The translations under genes and the position numbers were made by a program. From Aurantiochytrium sp. KH105 (Eukaryota > Sar > Bigyra > Thraustochytrida > Thraustochytriidae), in assembly GCA_003116975.1 (NCBI GenBank), contig BGKB01000084.1, positions 62,001 to 126,000 of the forward strand: a stretch of DNA of 64,000 nucleotides. The letters run 5' to 3'. Shown here piece after piece: positions 19,795 to 28,925 of the stretch. Position 1 is the stretch's first letter. Every line of letters starts with the position of its first letter. The notes under the pieces were generated by a model. It saw nothing but the letters and a program-made list of their open reading frames with translations, made no database searches and had not been told where the DNA came from.

Positions 19795-20474
19795 CTCTCT
19801 CAAAGTTCTCTATGTGGCAAGCTGCTCGAAGTGATACATGGTCAAGATGCATTCGTTGTCAGCGATGAACCGACTGAGTGCCTCGTTCACCTTCCCGTCT
19901 CATCTGATTGTCATCAAGTGTTTTGTCTGGCCTCATAGCGCGCCCGCGACCCAGCTCGGGCTCTACAATCCTATTGCCACTAGGACATGGGCTGCGCGAA
20001 ACCGTCCATTTTTTCGTTATAAGGACTTTCCATGTCCACATTCCAAATGACAGAAGAACAAGACTGCTCTTTGTTGACTGTGTTGCAAAGGGAGCAGCGC
20101 ACGCTCGCGGCCCAAGTCCCGCGCCTCGGACGCTCGCATCACCGCAATCTGCATCGCTATCTCTCCCCGTTCGAAGTGTGACCAACGCGGAGGCGAGTCA
20201 AGATGGCGACACTCCGGACCCCATCATCGACGCGGCACACAGAACCCTAGCCCACCCCCTGCGAGCCGTGCGCTGATATGAAGTCTGGATTTTCCAATGC
20301 GGCAGTATACGAGTCCGTGTCCGCACCGACTGAAAGACCTCACAGTCAAGTGGGCGGAGGCCAGGCGAGGCGAGGCAAACACGCAAGCCCAAGTCCAGCC
20401 AGCAAGCAGCTGCAGGTCGGCTACCGGCCGGCTTGCTGCTCGCGCGCGGCTGTGCAGGGCGGAGGCAGGTCGCC
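19795..20474. other. Spacer before glycosyltransferase-like gene
   Basis: The 680-bp spacer holds a 44-codon frame at 20047-20181 (listed separately), a TTATAAGG motif at about 20017, and GGCGAGGCGAGGC-type short repeats near 20365. Nothing else recognised. Confidence 0.4.
20047..20181 (+). CDS. Possible small protein or exon, 44 residues
   Basis: A short frame runs from ATG 20047 to TGA 20179-20181, about 25 bp after a TTATAAGG element. It includes LLTVLQREQRTLAAQVPRLG and a basic, His-rich end (SHHRNLHRYL), which looks more protein-like than random sequence. I do not recognise it. It could be a micro-protein, one exon of a spliced gene, or chance. Confidence 0.2.
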   Translation: MTEEQDCSLLTVLQREQRTLAAQVPRLGRSHHRNLHRYLSPFEV

Positions 20475-21521
20475 ATGGAGTCGCGACGCTATCTGTGCGC
20501 CTTCTGTCTGTCTCTGCTAGCGACAGTGCTCACGGTATGGGTTTGGAACGAGGACATCACTGCTCGCGACGAACAAGCTGATGCGCTCCGTGACGACCTC
20601 TTGCCGGCCGACACGGTCGAGCTCGATCTCAACATCGAATTGACAGCCATCCCCGATGACGACGAGAGGGATGTGATTGAGGCATCCGACCTCATCGAGG
20701 AAGACGCGCCGTGGTTGCTTGTGCGATCATACAATCCATCACAGGCAGCGTGCACGCGAATGGTTGAATGGGCTCACCAAGTGCACGGGCACGCCTCTGG
20801 AATGACCATCAGCCTTGACATTACACTGATGGAGCAAGGCGTCGCAGCGCAGCGCCTGCGCGATGCAGGGCTTCCTTCGTGGGTCGAAATTCATGAATGG
20901 AGGGATGTCGAGGTGAAGGAAATGTACCCTGTCTTTGAAGAAGACGTCTTGCAGAAGCATAGCTGGAAGCGAGTCACTAAAAAGAGGGCGCTCAGTCTAG
21001 GCTGGGCGTTTCATGCCTCTGCTACCAATGCCTGGTACCAGAAGATTCAAGGCAAGCGTCCATCGTACGTCTGGGTTTTTGAAGACGACGTTGGCTTTTC
21101 CGGTGATCTTTCCGTACTCTTCGCAGCAATGAAAGAGTCAAAAGCTGATCTTCTTGCGCACAACTGCCACCCATTGGATCCTTCGTTCTTCTGGCGTCGC
21201 ATGGTGAGCGATGCTTTTAATCAGGCAATTCCCTTAAAGAAGCGCTTGTACGTGCGCGAGCACGTAGAACGTTTCTCTGCGCGCTTTCTTGACGGTTTAC
21301 ATGACCAAGCAGCTAATCATGGTATTGTAGCTTGGTCGGAGGTTTCCATTCCTTCCATTTGTCAATACCTCAACATGACGATTGGCCAAATTGATAAGAA
21401 CTACATCTCCATGCCAAACTACGGCAACGCGGTGCGCATCACGGAGAGTGAATGGAAGGCGATTCTCACCAAAAATTCGACTGAAGGGCGTAATAAGTTG
21501 TACCATGCCTTGAAATACTAG
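20475..21521 (+). CDS. Type II membrane glycosyltransferase-like protein
   Basis: A 348-residue protein with the architecture of a Golgi glycosyltransferase: a four-residue cytosolic N-terminus (MESR), one signal-anchor (YLCAFCLSLLATVLTVWVW, about residues 5-23), an acidic stem and a soluble domain. The domain has YVWVFEDDVGFSGD at about residue 200, an acidic motif of the kind that binds a nucleotide-sugar metal ion, and EVSIPSICQYL near the end. Two possible N-glycosylation sites (NMT, NST) lie near the C-terminus. The family is not named; eukaryotic algae and stramenopiles have many such lineage-specific transferases. The start is the first ATG before the anchor. The donor and acceptor are unknown. 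Confidence 0.6.
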   Translation: MESRRYLCAFCLSLLATVLTVWVWNEDITARDEQADALRDDLLPADTVELDLNIELTAIPDDDERDVIEASDLIEEDAPWLLVRSYNPSQAACTRMVEWAHQVHGHASGMTISLDITLMEQGVAAQRLRDAGLPSWVEIHEWRDVEVKEMYPVFEEDVLQKHSWKRVTKKRALSLGWAFHASATNAWYQKIQGKRPSYVWVFEDDVGFSGDLSVLFAAMKESKADLLAHNCHPLDPSFFWRRMVSDAFNQAIPLKKRLYVREHVERFSARFLDGLHDQAANHGIVAWSEVSIPSICQYLNMTIGQIDKNYISMPNYGNAVRITESEWKAILTKNSTEGRNKLYHALKY

Positions 21522-22160
21522 ATGAACTGAATGAATGAAATTGACTTTTCTTCCGACCATCCATCACCTTGGTGTCAGGGCTACAGACGAGTCAAGGGTA
21601 GACACTTTGGGTGCGAGTGGGTTTTTGATTTTGCAGTCGATTGAAATTGAACTCCAAGTGCATGCATTTCCTACGTGTTCATCATGGAGTGATCTGCACA
21701 GTTTACGCTCATTTTGGTTTTTTCAACGAGGTTTTCTTTTTTCCAAAGCGAGTTCAGCCAAGGCCAGAAAGCAAAAAAATCACTCCACTTTTTCTTTGGC
21801 ATCATGCAAAGCTAGCACGTCACAGTCAAGTGTTGATGTGGACAGATTTTGCAAAGTCTAATATCCCCATCTCAGAGCCCCTGCTTAACTTAGTGTATAA
21901 AGCTGCGTTCTTTGTTGGTTCCGAAAACTATCTGTAACCCAAACCTTGGGTTTACAACTACTACAATAGGCCAAGGGCTTACTTTCAATACAGTGGCCAT
22001 GGTAGGAGATCGTGCAGAGTGCGTGCGAGGGGATGCTAACCGTGGCGCCGCAAACCTTGAAACGCGCGCTTTCATTTGGTTGCCCAAACTTCTGGGTTCG
22101 TGGGCGCAGAAGAAGTGACGCGAGGGCGGTGCGCAGGAGGCCCCCCCTCCGGGTCATCAC
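21522..22160. other. Left flank of the piggyBac-like gene
   Basis: The 639 bp include a TTAA at 21885-21888, the target tetranucleotide of piggyBac transposases, and a small hairpin-forming AACCCAAACCTTGGGTT at about 21937. I cannot pair either with a matching inverted repeat on the right side. Confidence 0.3.
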
Positions 22161-25100
22161 ATGTCTTACCACCACGGCGGCCGCGGAGGACGGGGTAGTG
22201 GTCTTGGAGATGCTCAAGGCACGACTCGTCCAAGGCTGAGCACTTCCCCGAAGAGCTCAGACGCTTCTTCCGAGGACAGCGAGGGGGTGCATAGGAGCAA
22301 GCGTCAGCGCTCGTCTTCCTCGTCGCGTCAACGCTCGTCTCAGTCAACGCAAAGTCAAGGGGGGGCTGTCGAGCAACCTAACCACCAACCACCTTCACAT
22401 CGACAAAACCCTTCAACGTCCCCAGACCCGGCGTCTCGACCAAAGTCATGCAAATGTGGAAGCACAACGCACTCCCGAACGAACCATCTCGACTGTCCAT
22501 GCAACCAAGGTCGCTCCAACAGTCAAAGAGGCCAGGTACGAGGGGCAACATTGCCCTCCAAGCTTAAGTGGACTGCGAACCCTGTCCCGGATGTGTACCA
22601 TCTTGAATTCTTGGAGGACGCACGAGATGAGATGTTTTTGAATGCCATGAAAATGCACTGCGAAGACATTGTTGCAACTCTGAAAGCGCAGCTCGAGAGT
22701 GTACCTGGGTTTACTCAACGGAAGCCCTCATCGTCGCTCGACTGGATCTTTCCAGTTTTCTTTGTGCTTGCAAAAGACACAATAAACCAGCTGGTGGATT
22801 GGACAAAGACTCGCCTTTGCCAATCGGATTGTGAGCCGATTGATACCACAGAAATGCTCATCTTTCTGGGAGCGTTTCTCACCACGCAACTTCATGGCAT
22901 CACTCTGGAAGAGAGCATGAGAATTTATAACAAACCGACAGTCAACATTCACATCAGCCTCGATGGTTCAGAACGATCACCCACGCAGTATATCAGAAAG
23001 CCCAAGTTAGAAACCAGCCGCTTTAGGGACATTCTACGTCACCTCAGTGCCGTCGACCCCGAGTTGAGCGTCGGGCACCCATCGCATACTTTCTCCAACA
23101 CCACTGACATTGTGCATAATATGCGCGCGTTCGAATCGCACTTGTTTCGTACCTCGCGCATGATTGCTACGTCTGCGCACCAATACATCGTGATTGACGA
23201 TGAACTCGTGGGGTCCCGGTCGGCCGGTGCCCAGAAACGAGAACAGAGTCTGCGCAAAGCTGGAAAGAACAGGGTAAAGAACGATTGTGCAGCCGACGCT
23301 CTCTTTCACATCATGTACGCTGTGCGCCATTGTGCTCGTGAGTACAACCAAACTACTGCTGTCCGAGCTCTTCTCAATAAATGTGACGAGCCATTCAACG
23401 AACCTGGCGCACTTCGTCAATGCTGTATCACTGCTGATCGTGGTTACAGCAAGCTCGAGCTGTGGAAGGACGTCATGGCGAAAGGCGCTTCATTCATTAT
23501 GACTTTGAAATCAAGCTCGGACCCGTTCATGTCTCTGCACACACAGCTGAGAAAGACGAAACGGCGCGAACGTAATAAGAGGATGACTGGCCAGTCCTCT
23601 AGTTTTGTGGCCACAGTAGAGGCCGTTGCCCAGCGAGCCGCCCGAGCTGGCTTGAATTTTGAGAACTCCATCATCATTGATGACAACGCGCGTCTTGGTC
23701 GCGAAATTTTCACAGCAACAGCCCAAGTTGATGTTGAGGGTCAACGCAAGACGCTAAATGCCATCGCTTTCCGGGACTATCAGGACAAAGTTGCGGACAG
23801 CGTCTCTCGAGTAATCCGGTTCGTCGAGTTCAACACTTCTTTTCCGGCAAAATTAGCCAACCACATTTGCATGGAAAAGCAGAGGATTCCAAGAAGTTTG
23901 AACCATTCGGCATCTGTGCTTTTCTTTCCATCAAAGAGGCCAAGCCTGAAACGTATGAAAGTAGAGAAAGACCTGAGGGAACGCGGCGTTCTTCCGCTCA
24001 CGTGTTCTCAACGAACTGCCTGTTGGTTCATCTTGCGCACTTTCACTATCACTGGAACAACTGGCGGCGCGATTGCTCGACGGAACCTTCGGGCTCGAGC
24101 GCTACTCGTAGAGGACGTCGTGGGGGGGTCCGATGATAACGAAGCTTGCAACAACAATAATAACAACAACACTGAAGACAACGACGAAGAGGATGACGAG
24201 GATGACGTCGATGATGATGACGACGATGGTGAGAACACAACTGCGCCCAAAGATGCGAAGCTCGACGAGCCACGTGACAACGATTGTGAGGACGACATCA
24301 ACTCTGACGGGGACAGCATTGGCGAAGACACCGATAGCGAGGATGAAAACACGCAAGAGCTGGGGGATGTTGTTGTTGTAGGAGCGCCGAGTCGAATCAC
24401 ACGTGCAAGCACCTCAGATATCGAGAGAACGGCCGAGGACCTCATGGGCTCGTGGTTCTTCACTCGCGGGGTGGTGACGAAAGACATGAAGACTGGCGCT
24501 CTCTATGAGCGAAACTTGTTCAAGGCGATGCAAAATCAAGACTGGTGCAAAGAGCTGTACGAGGTAGGTCTTCTGGCACGTGTAGATTACCCTTTCCTTG
24601 CAGTTTCAGCGGACGCAGTCGCCAAAGTACGGCGACCGAATACGACCCCAAGCGGTATGGATCTGCAAGAGGACATCATCGCCAGCGTCAAATTCAAAAC
24701 CAGATGCAGCAAGGATACCATTTCTCGGGCGCGGAATGTGTGTGAAACACATGGTCGATATTTTTCGTCAACGGTCGGGGATTCTGTTTGGTGGAAGGCA
24801 GTCCCTGCATCATGTCGGGGTCAGGTCATCCACCAGGCTATGGTCCTCAACGTTGACTTCGTTCTTTACACAGAAGGGACGGTGAAAGAACTTCTCTACG
24901 TTTGCCTCGTGTGCGTCCCCCGCGAGGCCCGATCAACTTACATGACTTCGCTTCTCGCTTATCGTGATCTATTCACTTGGGCGTACGATACGTTGCAGGT
25001 CGACGCTCCACCCCCGGAGCCCCCTGCTGATGTATTTGTCCTGGAGAGTGACAGGGTCATGCTTTCGTCGCATCTAAGATTGTGGCGAGCAGTCCGTCGT

Positions 25101-25901
25101 CACGTGCACGAAAAAGGTGTCTTACCACCCATCCGGATCTTCAAGTCCAGGGCACAGGTTGCATACAATTCATGCAAGCAGGGTCTTGATGGCCACAGCC
25201 AACATGTTGCTGCAATCACTCATACAGGCGTATTCAAGCTCAAATTCGAACAAAAGCTATGCACAAAAGGCATCCTTCAACTTGTTGCCAATTCGTTCTC
25301 CTTCTACAGGATCCTTTGGGCTTGCACCAACGAAAATGGAGACTTTGAGTTCCCGTTTACATCGATTGCGGCGTTCAGGAAGGCGTGCAATGGTGTTCGA
25401 ACTCTCAGATCCTTTGCTTTTGCCCTGTCTGAAGCCCTCTCTCAAGGACCAAATACAGTTCATCGCAGCCCACGAAACGCCTCGGGAGCAACTTCGTCAC
25501 ACGGTTCAAATGTGCAACAACCAACGTCCTGCTCAGATGTGCAACAACTAATGTCCTACTCAGAATCAAACCTTTCTCCTACGTTAAGTGAGGAAGATGC
25601 GAGGCGCATTGCAGAACAATGCCCGTCAAAATACGCACATAAGCGATGCATATACTTTGACACGCCCATGCTTAGAGCGATCCGTCTCAATCGTAATTTT
25701 AGTCATCGCATAGAATTCATTGGAAAGTCAAGGAACGGCCGTCCCAAGCAGCAGCCTTGCGCGTTTTGCAGAGACTCGGGAAAGAGGACCCAAACATTCT
25801 GCAGCACCTGCTGTGTCCCACTTCACAATGTTGTATCCGGAAATGGCAAATCCTGCGCCCAAAAATGGCATAGCCTGCAAACTTTAAAACCCCACCACTA
25901 A
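22161..25901 (+). CDS. piggyBac-type transposase with inserted PD-(D/E)XK nuclease-like domain
   Basis: A 1246-residue protein, about twice the usual piggyBac transposase length. Order: a Ser/Gln-rich N-terminus; a zinc-knuckle-like CKCGSTTHSRTNHLDCPCN (about 95-114); a piggyBac DDE core (about 190-560) with candidate catalytic aspartates in VIDDELVGS (about 345), TADRGYSKLELW (about 424) and AFRDYQDK (about 535); an Asn/Asp/Glu-rich acidic linker (about 660-740); a PD-(D/E)XK/YqaJ-like segment (about 763-917) with YERNLF, FLAVSADAV, ASVKFKTR and QVIHQAMVL; and a C-terminal cysteine-rich CAFCRDSGKRTQTFCSTC (about 1197-1214), as in piggyBac. In the nuclease part the expected E-x-K reads K-F-K, so the canonical acidic residue seems to be missing. 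The frame is intact. Whether it is an active element or domesticated is unknown. Confidence 0.75.
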   Translation: MSYHHGGRGGRGSGLGDAQGTTRPRLSTSPKSSDASSEDSEGVHRSKRQRSSSSSRQRSSQSTQSQGGAVEQPNHQPPSHRQNPSTSPDPASRPKSCKCGSTTHSRTNHLDCPCNQGRSNSQRGQVRGATLPSKLKWTANPVPDVYHLEFLEDARDEMFLNAMKMHCEDIVATLKAQLESVPGFTQRKPSSSLDWIFPVFFVLAKDTINQLVDWTKTRLCQSDCEPIDTTEMLIFLGAFLTTQLHGITLEESMRIYNKPTVNIHISLDGSERSPTQYIRKPKLETSRFRDILRHLSAVDPELSVGHPSHTFSNTTDIVHNMRAFESHLFRTSRMIATSAHQYIVIDDELVGSRSAGAQKREQSLRKAGKNRVKNDCAADALFHIMYAVRHCAREYNQTTAVRALLNKCDEPFNEPGALRQCCITADRGYSKLELWKDVMAKGASFIMTLKSSSDPFMSLHTQLRKTKRRERNKRMTGQSSSFVATVEAVAQRAARAGLNFENSIIIDDNARLGREIFTATAQVDVEGQRKTLNAIAFRDYQDKVADSVSRVIRFVEFNTSFPAKLANHICMEKQRIPRSLNHSASVLFFPSKRPSLKRMKVEKDLRERGVLPLTCSQRTACWFILRTFTITGTTGGAIARRNLRARALLVEDVVGGSDDNEACNNNNNNNTEDNDEEDDEDDVDDDDDDGENTTAPKDAKLDEPRDNDCEDDINSDGDSIGEDTDSEDENTQELGDVVVVGAPSRITRASTSDIERTAEDLMGSWFFTRGVVTKDMKTGALYERNLFKAMQNQDWCKELYEVGLLARVDYPFLAVSADAVAKVRRPNTTPSGMDLQEDIIASVKFKTRCSKDTISRARNVCETHGRYFSSTVGDSVWWKAVPASCRGQVIHQAMVLNVDFVLYTEGTVKELLYVCLVCVPREARSTYMTSLLAYRDLFTWAYDTLQVDAPPPEPPADVFVLESDRVMLSSHLRLWRAVRRHVHEKGVLPPIRIFKSRAQVAYNSCKQGLDGHSQHVAAITHTGVFKLKFEQKLCTKGILQLVANSFSFYRILWACTNENGDFEFPFTSIAAFRKACNGVRTLRSFAFALSEALSQGPNTVHRSPRNASGATSSHGSNVQQPTSCSDVQQLMSYSESNLSPTLSEEDARRIAEQCPSKYAHKRCIYFDTPMLRAIRLNRNFSHRIEFIGKSRNGRPKQQPCAFCRDSGKRTQTFCSTCCVPLHNVVSGNGKSCAQKWHSLQTLKPHH
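22161..25901 (+). mobile_element. piggyBac-superfamily DNA element (ends unresolved)
   Basis: The call rests on the transposase. TTAA tetranucleotides occur at 21885-21888 and 26119-26122, but the sequences inside them do not form a convincing terminal inverted repeat, so the element borders are not defined. Confidence 0.5.
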
Positions 25902-26528
25902 ATGAAATAATATCAAAAGTGATCTTGCCTGCGAACGGGCATTCCGAAGACCATGGTGTTCTGCCTGAAAAGTAAAAGTTTTCCAGCTTCAAAAAAGACT
26001 TTCAACCGAGGGGAGACACTTACCATGTGTCTCTTTGAATTGATATGGGACTTTGGCAAAGAACGCAGTTTTATTGCGCAAGTTTTCCACTTCTTAGGAA
26101 TAAGCAGTACCTTGCAGTTTAAACTGCAATTTTGTCTGAGGTAGGGTTACTGGTCTCTTGGGAAAAAGGTGTCCTTTTCCTCTTTTACCTTTATACTAGT
26201 GTTTTGACTATAAAAGACATAAGAGATTGCTCAACGGTCTTCTGCCTTGTTGCGTCAGGTCTCGAGGACGGCGAATCAGACTTGCGCGTGCGACGGCTTG
26301 ACGGTGCGGACGAAGTTGAGAAAGGCAGGCAAAGCAAAGCCGAGCACTCCTCGCCGCTGCGCATATCGCAATTGCGAACCGCAGCCGGCGAGAAAGAGTC
26401 CGCGTCGAAAGGGGGAGAGAGCGCCGGCAAGGGTCTTGGGTCTCGTCAAGGCTCAACGGCACGTAAGAACCCGGCGTCGCGGACGCGCAAAGACACTTTG
26501 CGAGCTCGACGAAAGAGCGCGCGACACG
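25902..26528. other. Right flank of transposase / 5' flank of WD40 gene
   Basis: The 627-bp spacer holds an 18-bp perfect palindrome (26112-26129) with TTAA at its centre and a TATAAAAG motif at about 26209-26216, about 315 bp before the WD40 start. No gene seen. Confidence 0.4.
26112..26129. repeat. 18-bp perfect palindrome around TTTAAA
   Basis: TTGCAGTTTAAACTGCAA equals its own reverse complement. It lies about 210 bp after the transposase stop. It could be a remnant of an element end or an operator-like site. Confidence 0.6.
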
Positions 26529-27623
26529 ATGAGCGACGCAGGTCTGTCGAAGCGGCTGGTGCCGCTCTTTACGGTGAGCGACAACCCAAGCGAAGTTTTC
26601 TCGACGCGATTCTCGCCCGACGGCAAGCTCCTGGCAGCCGGCTGCGGTGACGGCACCGTGCGCGTGTACAATGCCAGTACGGGCAGACTTGCGTACGAAC
26701 TCAAGAATGGCAAGGGCCGAGAAGCCATGCCCGTGACAGGAATCCGCTTTCGGCCTCTGGGTGCATCTAAGACCAAGAACGTGCTCCTTGCCGTGAACGC
26801 CGATGGCTCGGTGTCACATTGGCACGTGACCTCGGGAAAATGCCTTCACACCATCAAGCACGAGGATAACCAGCTCTTTTGCGTGGACTACAGACCGGAC
26901 GGTGCCGTCTTTGCTACGGCTGGCAAGGATTTCACGGTCCGTGTGTATGACGAGGCGACAAAGACGCTCATGACCGAAATGCGCTCCGGGGTTGGGCTCA
27001 CCACACCAGGTCACTCAAACCGTGTGTTTTCTTTAAAATTCAACCCGACTGATCCAAACACGCTCATTTCCGGTGGCTGGGACAACACAGTGCAGATTTG
27101 GGATCTTCGTGTCGAGCAGGCTGTTCGCTCCATCTACGGCCCACACGTTTGCGGCGATGCCGTTGACATTTATGACAACACCATTGTGACTGGCTCGTGG
27201 CGAACCAAGAATCAGCTCGAGCTTTGGGACTATGGCTCGGGCGAGCGCAAGTGCGAGATTCCCTGGAATCAGAGTGTTGTGCACAGCACCACGCCCGCGA
27301 TGCTGTACTGCGCCCAATTTAGCAAGGGCAGCGCCAACCTCATTGCCGCAGGTGGCACTGGGTCTAACGAGGCCAAAGTATTCGACCGTTCCGCCGGCAA
27401 CAAGCTCATTGGCACCGTCGCCGGTCTCTCGCGCGGCGTCTTTACGGTGGACTTTGATCCCTTTGGTACCCGCCTTGCGGTCGCTGGCGGCGATACGGCC
27501 GTTCGAGTTCTTGGCATTGAGACCAAGCAGGGTGACGTTGGCGGCCCTGCTGGATACGGCGATGTCGATCGGTCTTACGAGGGTAAGGATGCAGGTCCTA
27601 TCGAAGGCAAGGACTATGCTTAG
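26529..27623 (+). CDS. WD40 repeat protein, unknown role
   Basis: A 364-residue protein that is almost entirely WD40 repeats, enough for one seven-blade propeller. Clear blades include FSTRFSPDGKLLAAGCGDGT (about 20-40), VDYRPDGAVFATAGKDFTVR, and FNPTDPNTLISGGWDNTVQI with IWDL after it. GPHVCGDAVDI and GSWRTKNQLELWDYGSGE occur in the middle and are the most distinctive stretches. The start MSDAGLSKRLVPLFTVSDNP is the first ATG of the frame and is followed directly by the first blade. It resembles uncharacterised soluble WD40 proteins of protists and fungi; I cannot assign a complex. Confidence 0.8.
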   Translation: MSDAGLSKRLVPLFTVSDNPSEVFSTRFSPDGKLLAAGCGDGTVRVYNASTGRLAYELKNGKGREAMPVTGIRFRPLGASKTKNVLLAVNADGSVSHWHVTSGKCLHTIKHEDNQLFCVDYRPDGAVFATAGKDFTVRVYDEATKTLMTEMRSGVGLTTPGHSNRVFSLKFNPTDPNTLISGGWDNTVQIWDLRVEQAVRSIYGPHVCGDAVDIYDNTIVTGSWRTKNQLELWDYGSGERKCEIPWNQSVVHSTTPAMLYCAQFSKGSANLIAAGGTGSNEAKVFDRSAGNKLIGTVAGLSRGVFTVDFDPFGTRLAVAGGDTAVRVLGIETKQGDVGGPAGYGDVDRSYEGKDAGPIEGKDYA

Positions 27624-27758
27624 CTGTGCTGTTCACAAAGAGAAACTAGGAATAGAGGATTTCTTTACTTTTATGATGGTGATGATGATGATGGTGATGA
27701 TAATGGTAATGGGACCCCCGGGTCTTCTTCTTTTTCTCGATGTGCTTTTGCTTTGAAC

Positions 27759-27766
27759 TAGGCCTA
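27759..27766. other. TAGGCCTA palindrome, copy 3
   Basis: Perfect 8-bp palindrome 136 bp after the WD40 stop codon. Confidence 0.6.
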
Positions 27767-27944
27767 GGCTTAGTCTTGGGAAAGCAGTAATGGTGCAATA
27801 GATCTAGCTTGGGACGACGACTTCATTGCTTGTCTCTGGCGCGTTCTGATCTACGTCCATATTTTTTTTTTATCGATATTTTTTTTGAAAGTGTTTTGTT
27901 TTGTTTTTGTTTTTTTCCATCGATGCCACAGCAGAAAAATTCAA

Positions 27945-27985
27945 AAGCAAAGCAAAGCAAAGCAAGGCAAAGCAAGGCAAAGCAG
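27945..27985 (+). repeat. AAGCA/AGGCA pentanucleotide array
   Basis: About eight tandem five-base units, mostly AAGCA with AGGCA variants, in the 5' flank of the gene at 28173. Confidence 0.8.
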
Positions 27986-28172
27986 ATCGGGCTGGCGCCC
28001 TGAGGTCTTGGCTTGAGAAAGCCACGCTTGCGCGGCAAGCTACGCCGGGCCGCATCGCCATTCGCTCTGTACGAGAGATCTTTCGCAACCACCGTTTCCT
28101 AAACGAACGCGTGTGTTGTGAGTATACTCGACGCGCTCGCCTACGGTTAGAAGACCACTGCACTGCAAGCTC

Positions 28173-28823
28173 ATGGCTGGCCTCGACGAAGACGTTCGAG
28201 ACGAAGCCGTGCTGCACAGCCTGCGGCGCAGACTGTGCAGAGTGCTGGGCCCCAAGGCTGTCGGTGACGAGGAGCCACTTGCTGACATTTTACATAGAAT
28301 TGCCGATGGCAAGGTGGCAGGCCCAGGATTGACGCCTCACCAGACCGCTCAAGAGGTCATCCGAGCTCTTGCAAGCATTGCAGGTGCCGTACGCGCCCTG
28401 CAGGATCAATCGAATGAAGAGGAGAACGAAGCTTGCGTGCCGATAAAGAACGCTGCGAAGGCATGCGTCCAGACAGACGAGCGCGTCTCGTCAACGCCCA
28501 TTGTTTCAAAAGTCTACAAAAAACGCAAGCGGATTTTTCCATCTCACAGCACTGTCACAAGACCGCGATCCACAACGCCGACAACCAGCGACACTTGTTT
28601 TGGAGAAGAACAACGAGGATCTCTTTTTCCTTCTGATACAGTCGCTCCGATGCCGTTGTCCCGGTCGAAGCCGCGCCAGCACCGTGAAATCCGATGCGAT
28701 GCGGCCAAGGTCTCGCGTCGCGCGACCATTGACGCATCCGAGCTTGACAAGCTCCGCGAGCTTTACAGCCAGGTGGACCGAGAGCCTCTGGCGGTGGTTT
28801 CCCAGGAGACCACCTCGGCGTGA
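28173..28823 (+). CDS. Hypothetical protein, 216 residues
   Basis: A soluble, basic, Ser/Thr-rich protein starting at MAGLDEDVRDEAVLHSLRRR. The N-terminal 85 residues look helical (LHSLRRRLCRVLG, AQEVIRALASIAGAVRAL). The middle is rich in K, R, S, T and P, with a KKRKR stretch at about 117 that could be a nuclear localisation signal. A short helix (ELDKLRELYSQVD) lies near the end. I recognise no family. The ATG at 28173 is the first of the frame. Codon use and hydrophobic periodicity support a real gene, but nothing assigns a role. Confidence 0.5.
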   Translation: MAGLDEDVRDEAVLHSLRRRLCRVLGPKAVGDEEPLADILHRIADGKVAGPGLTPHQTAQEVIRALASIAGAVRALQDQSNEEENEACVPIKNAAKACVQTDERVSSTPIVSKVYKKRKRIFPSHSTVTRPRSTTPTTSDTCFGEEQRGSLFPSDTVAPMPLSRSKPRQHREIRCDAAKVSRRATIDASELDKLRELYSQVDREPLAVVSQETTSA

Positions 28824-28925
28824 ACGTTTCGTAAATTGAAAACAATTAGGTCTTGCGCCGCTTGAGCTCGTATTCCCAAAGTTGTTGCCAGATCCTCGCA
28901 TGTCAGTCACGGCGCGCTTCCACCA

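Larger units (their letters stand above)
27624..28172. other. Spacer with GAT and AAGCA repeats
   Basis: After the WD40 stop there is an imperfect GATGATGGT run (about 27674-27710), a TAGGCCTA palindrome, a T-run (27861-27870) and an AAGCA/AGGCA tandem array (about 27945-27985), which lies about 190 bp before the next start. Confidence 0.6.

Noticed and set aside
21885-26122. TTAA pair as borders of a complete piggyBac element
   Set aside because: Sequences inside the two TTAA sites are not inverted repeats of each other, so the pair may be chance.
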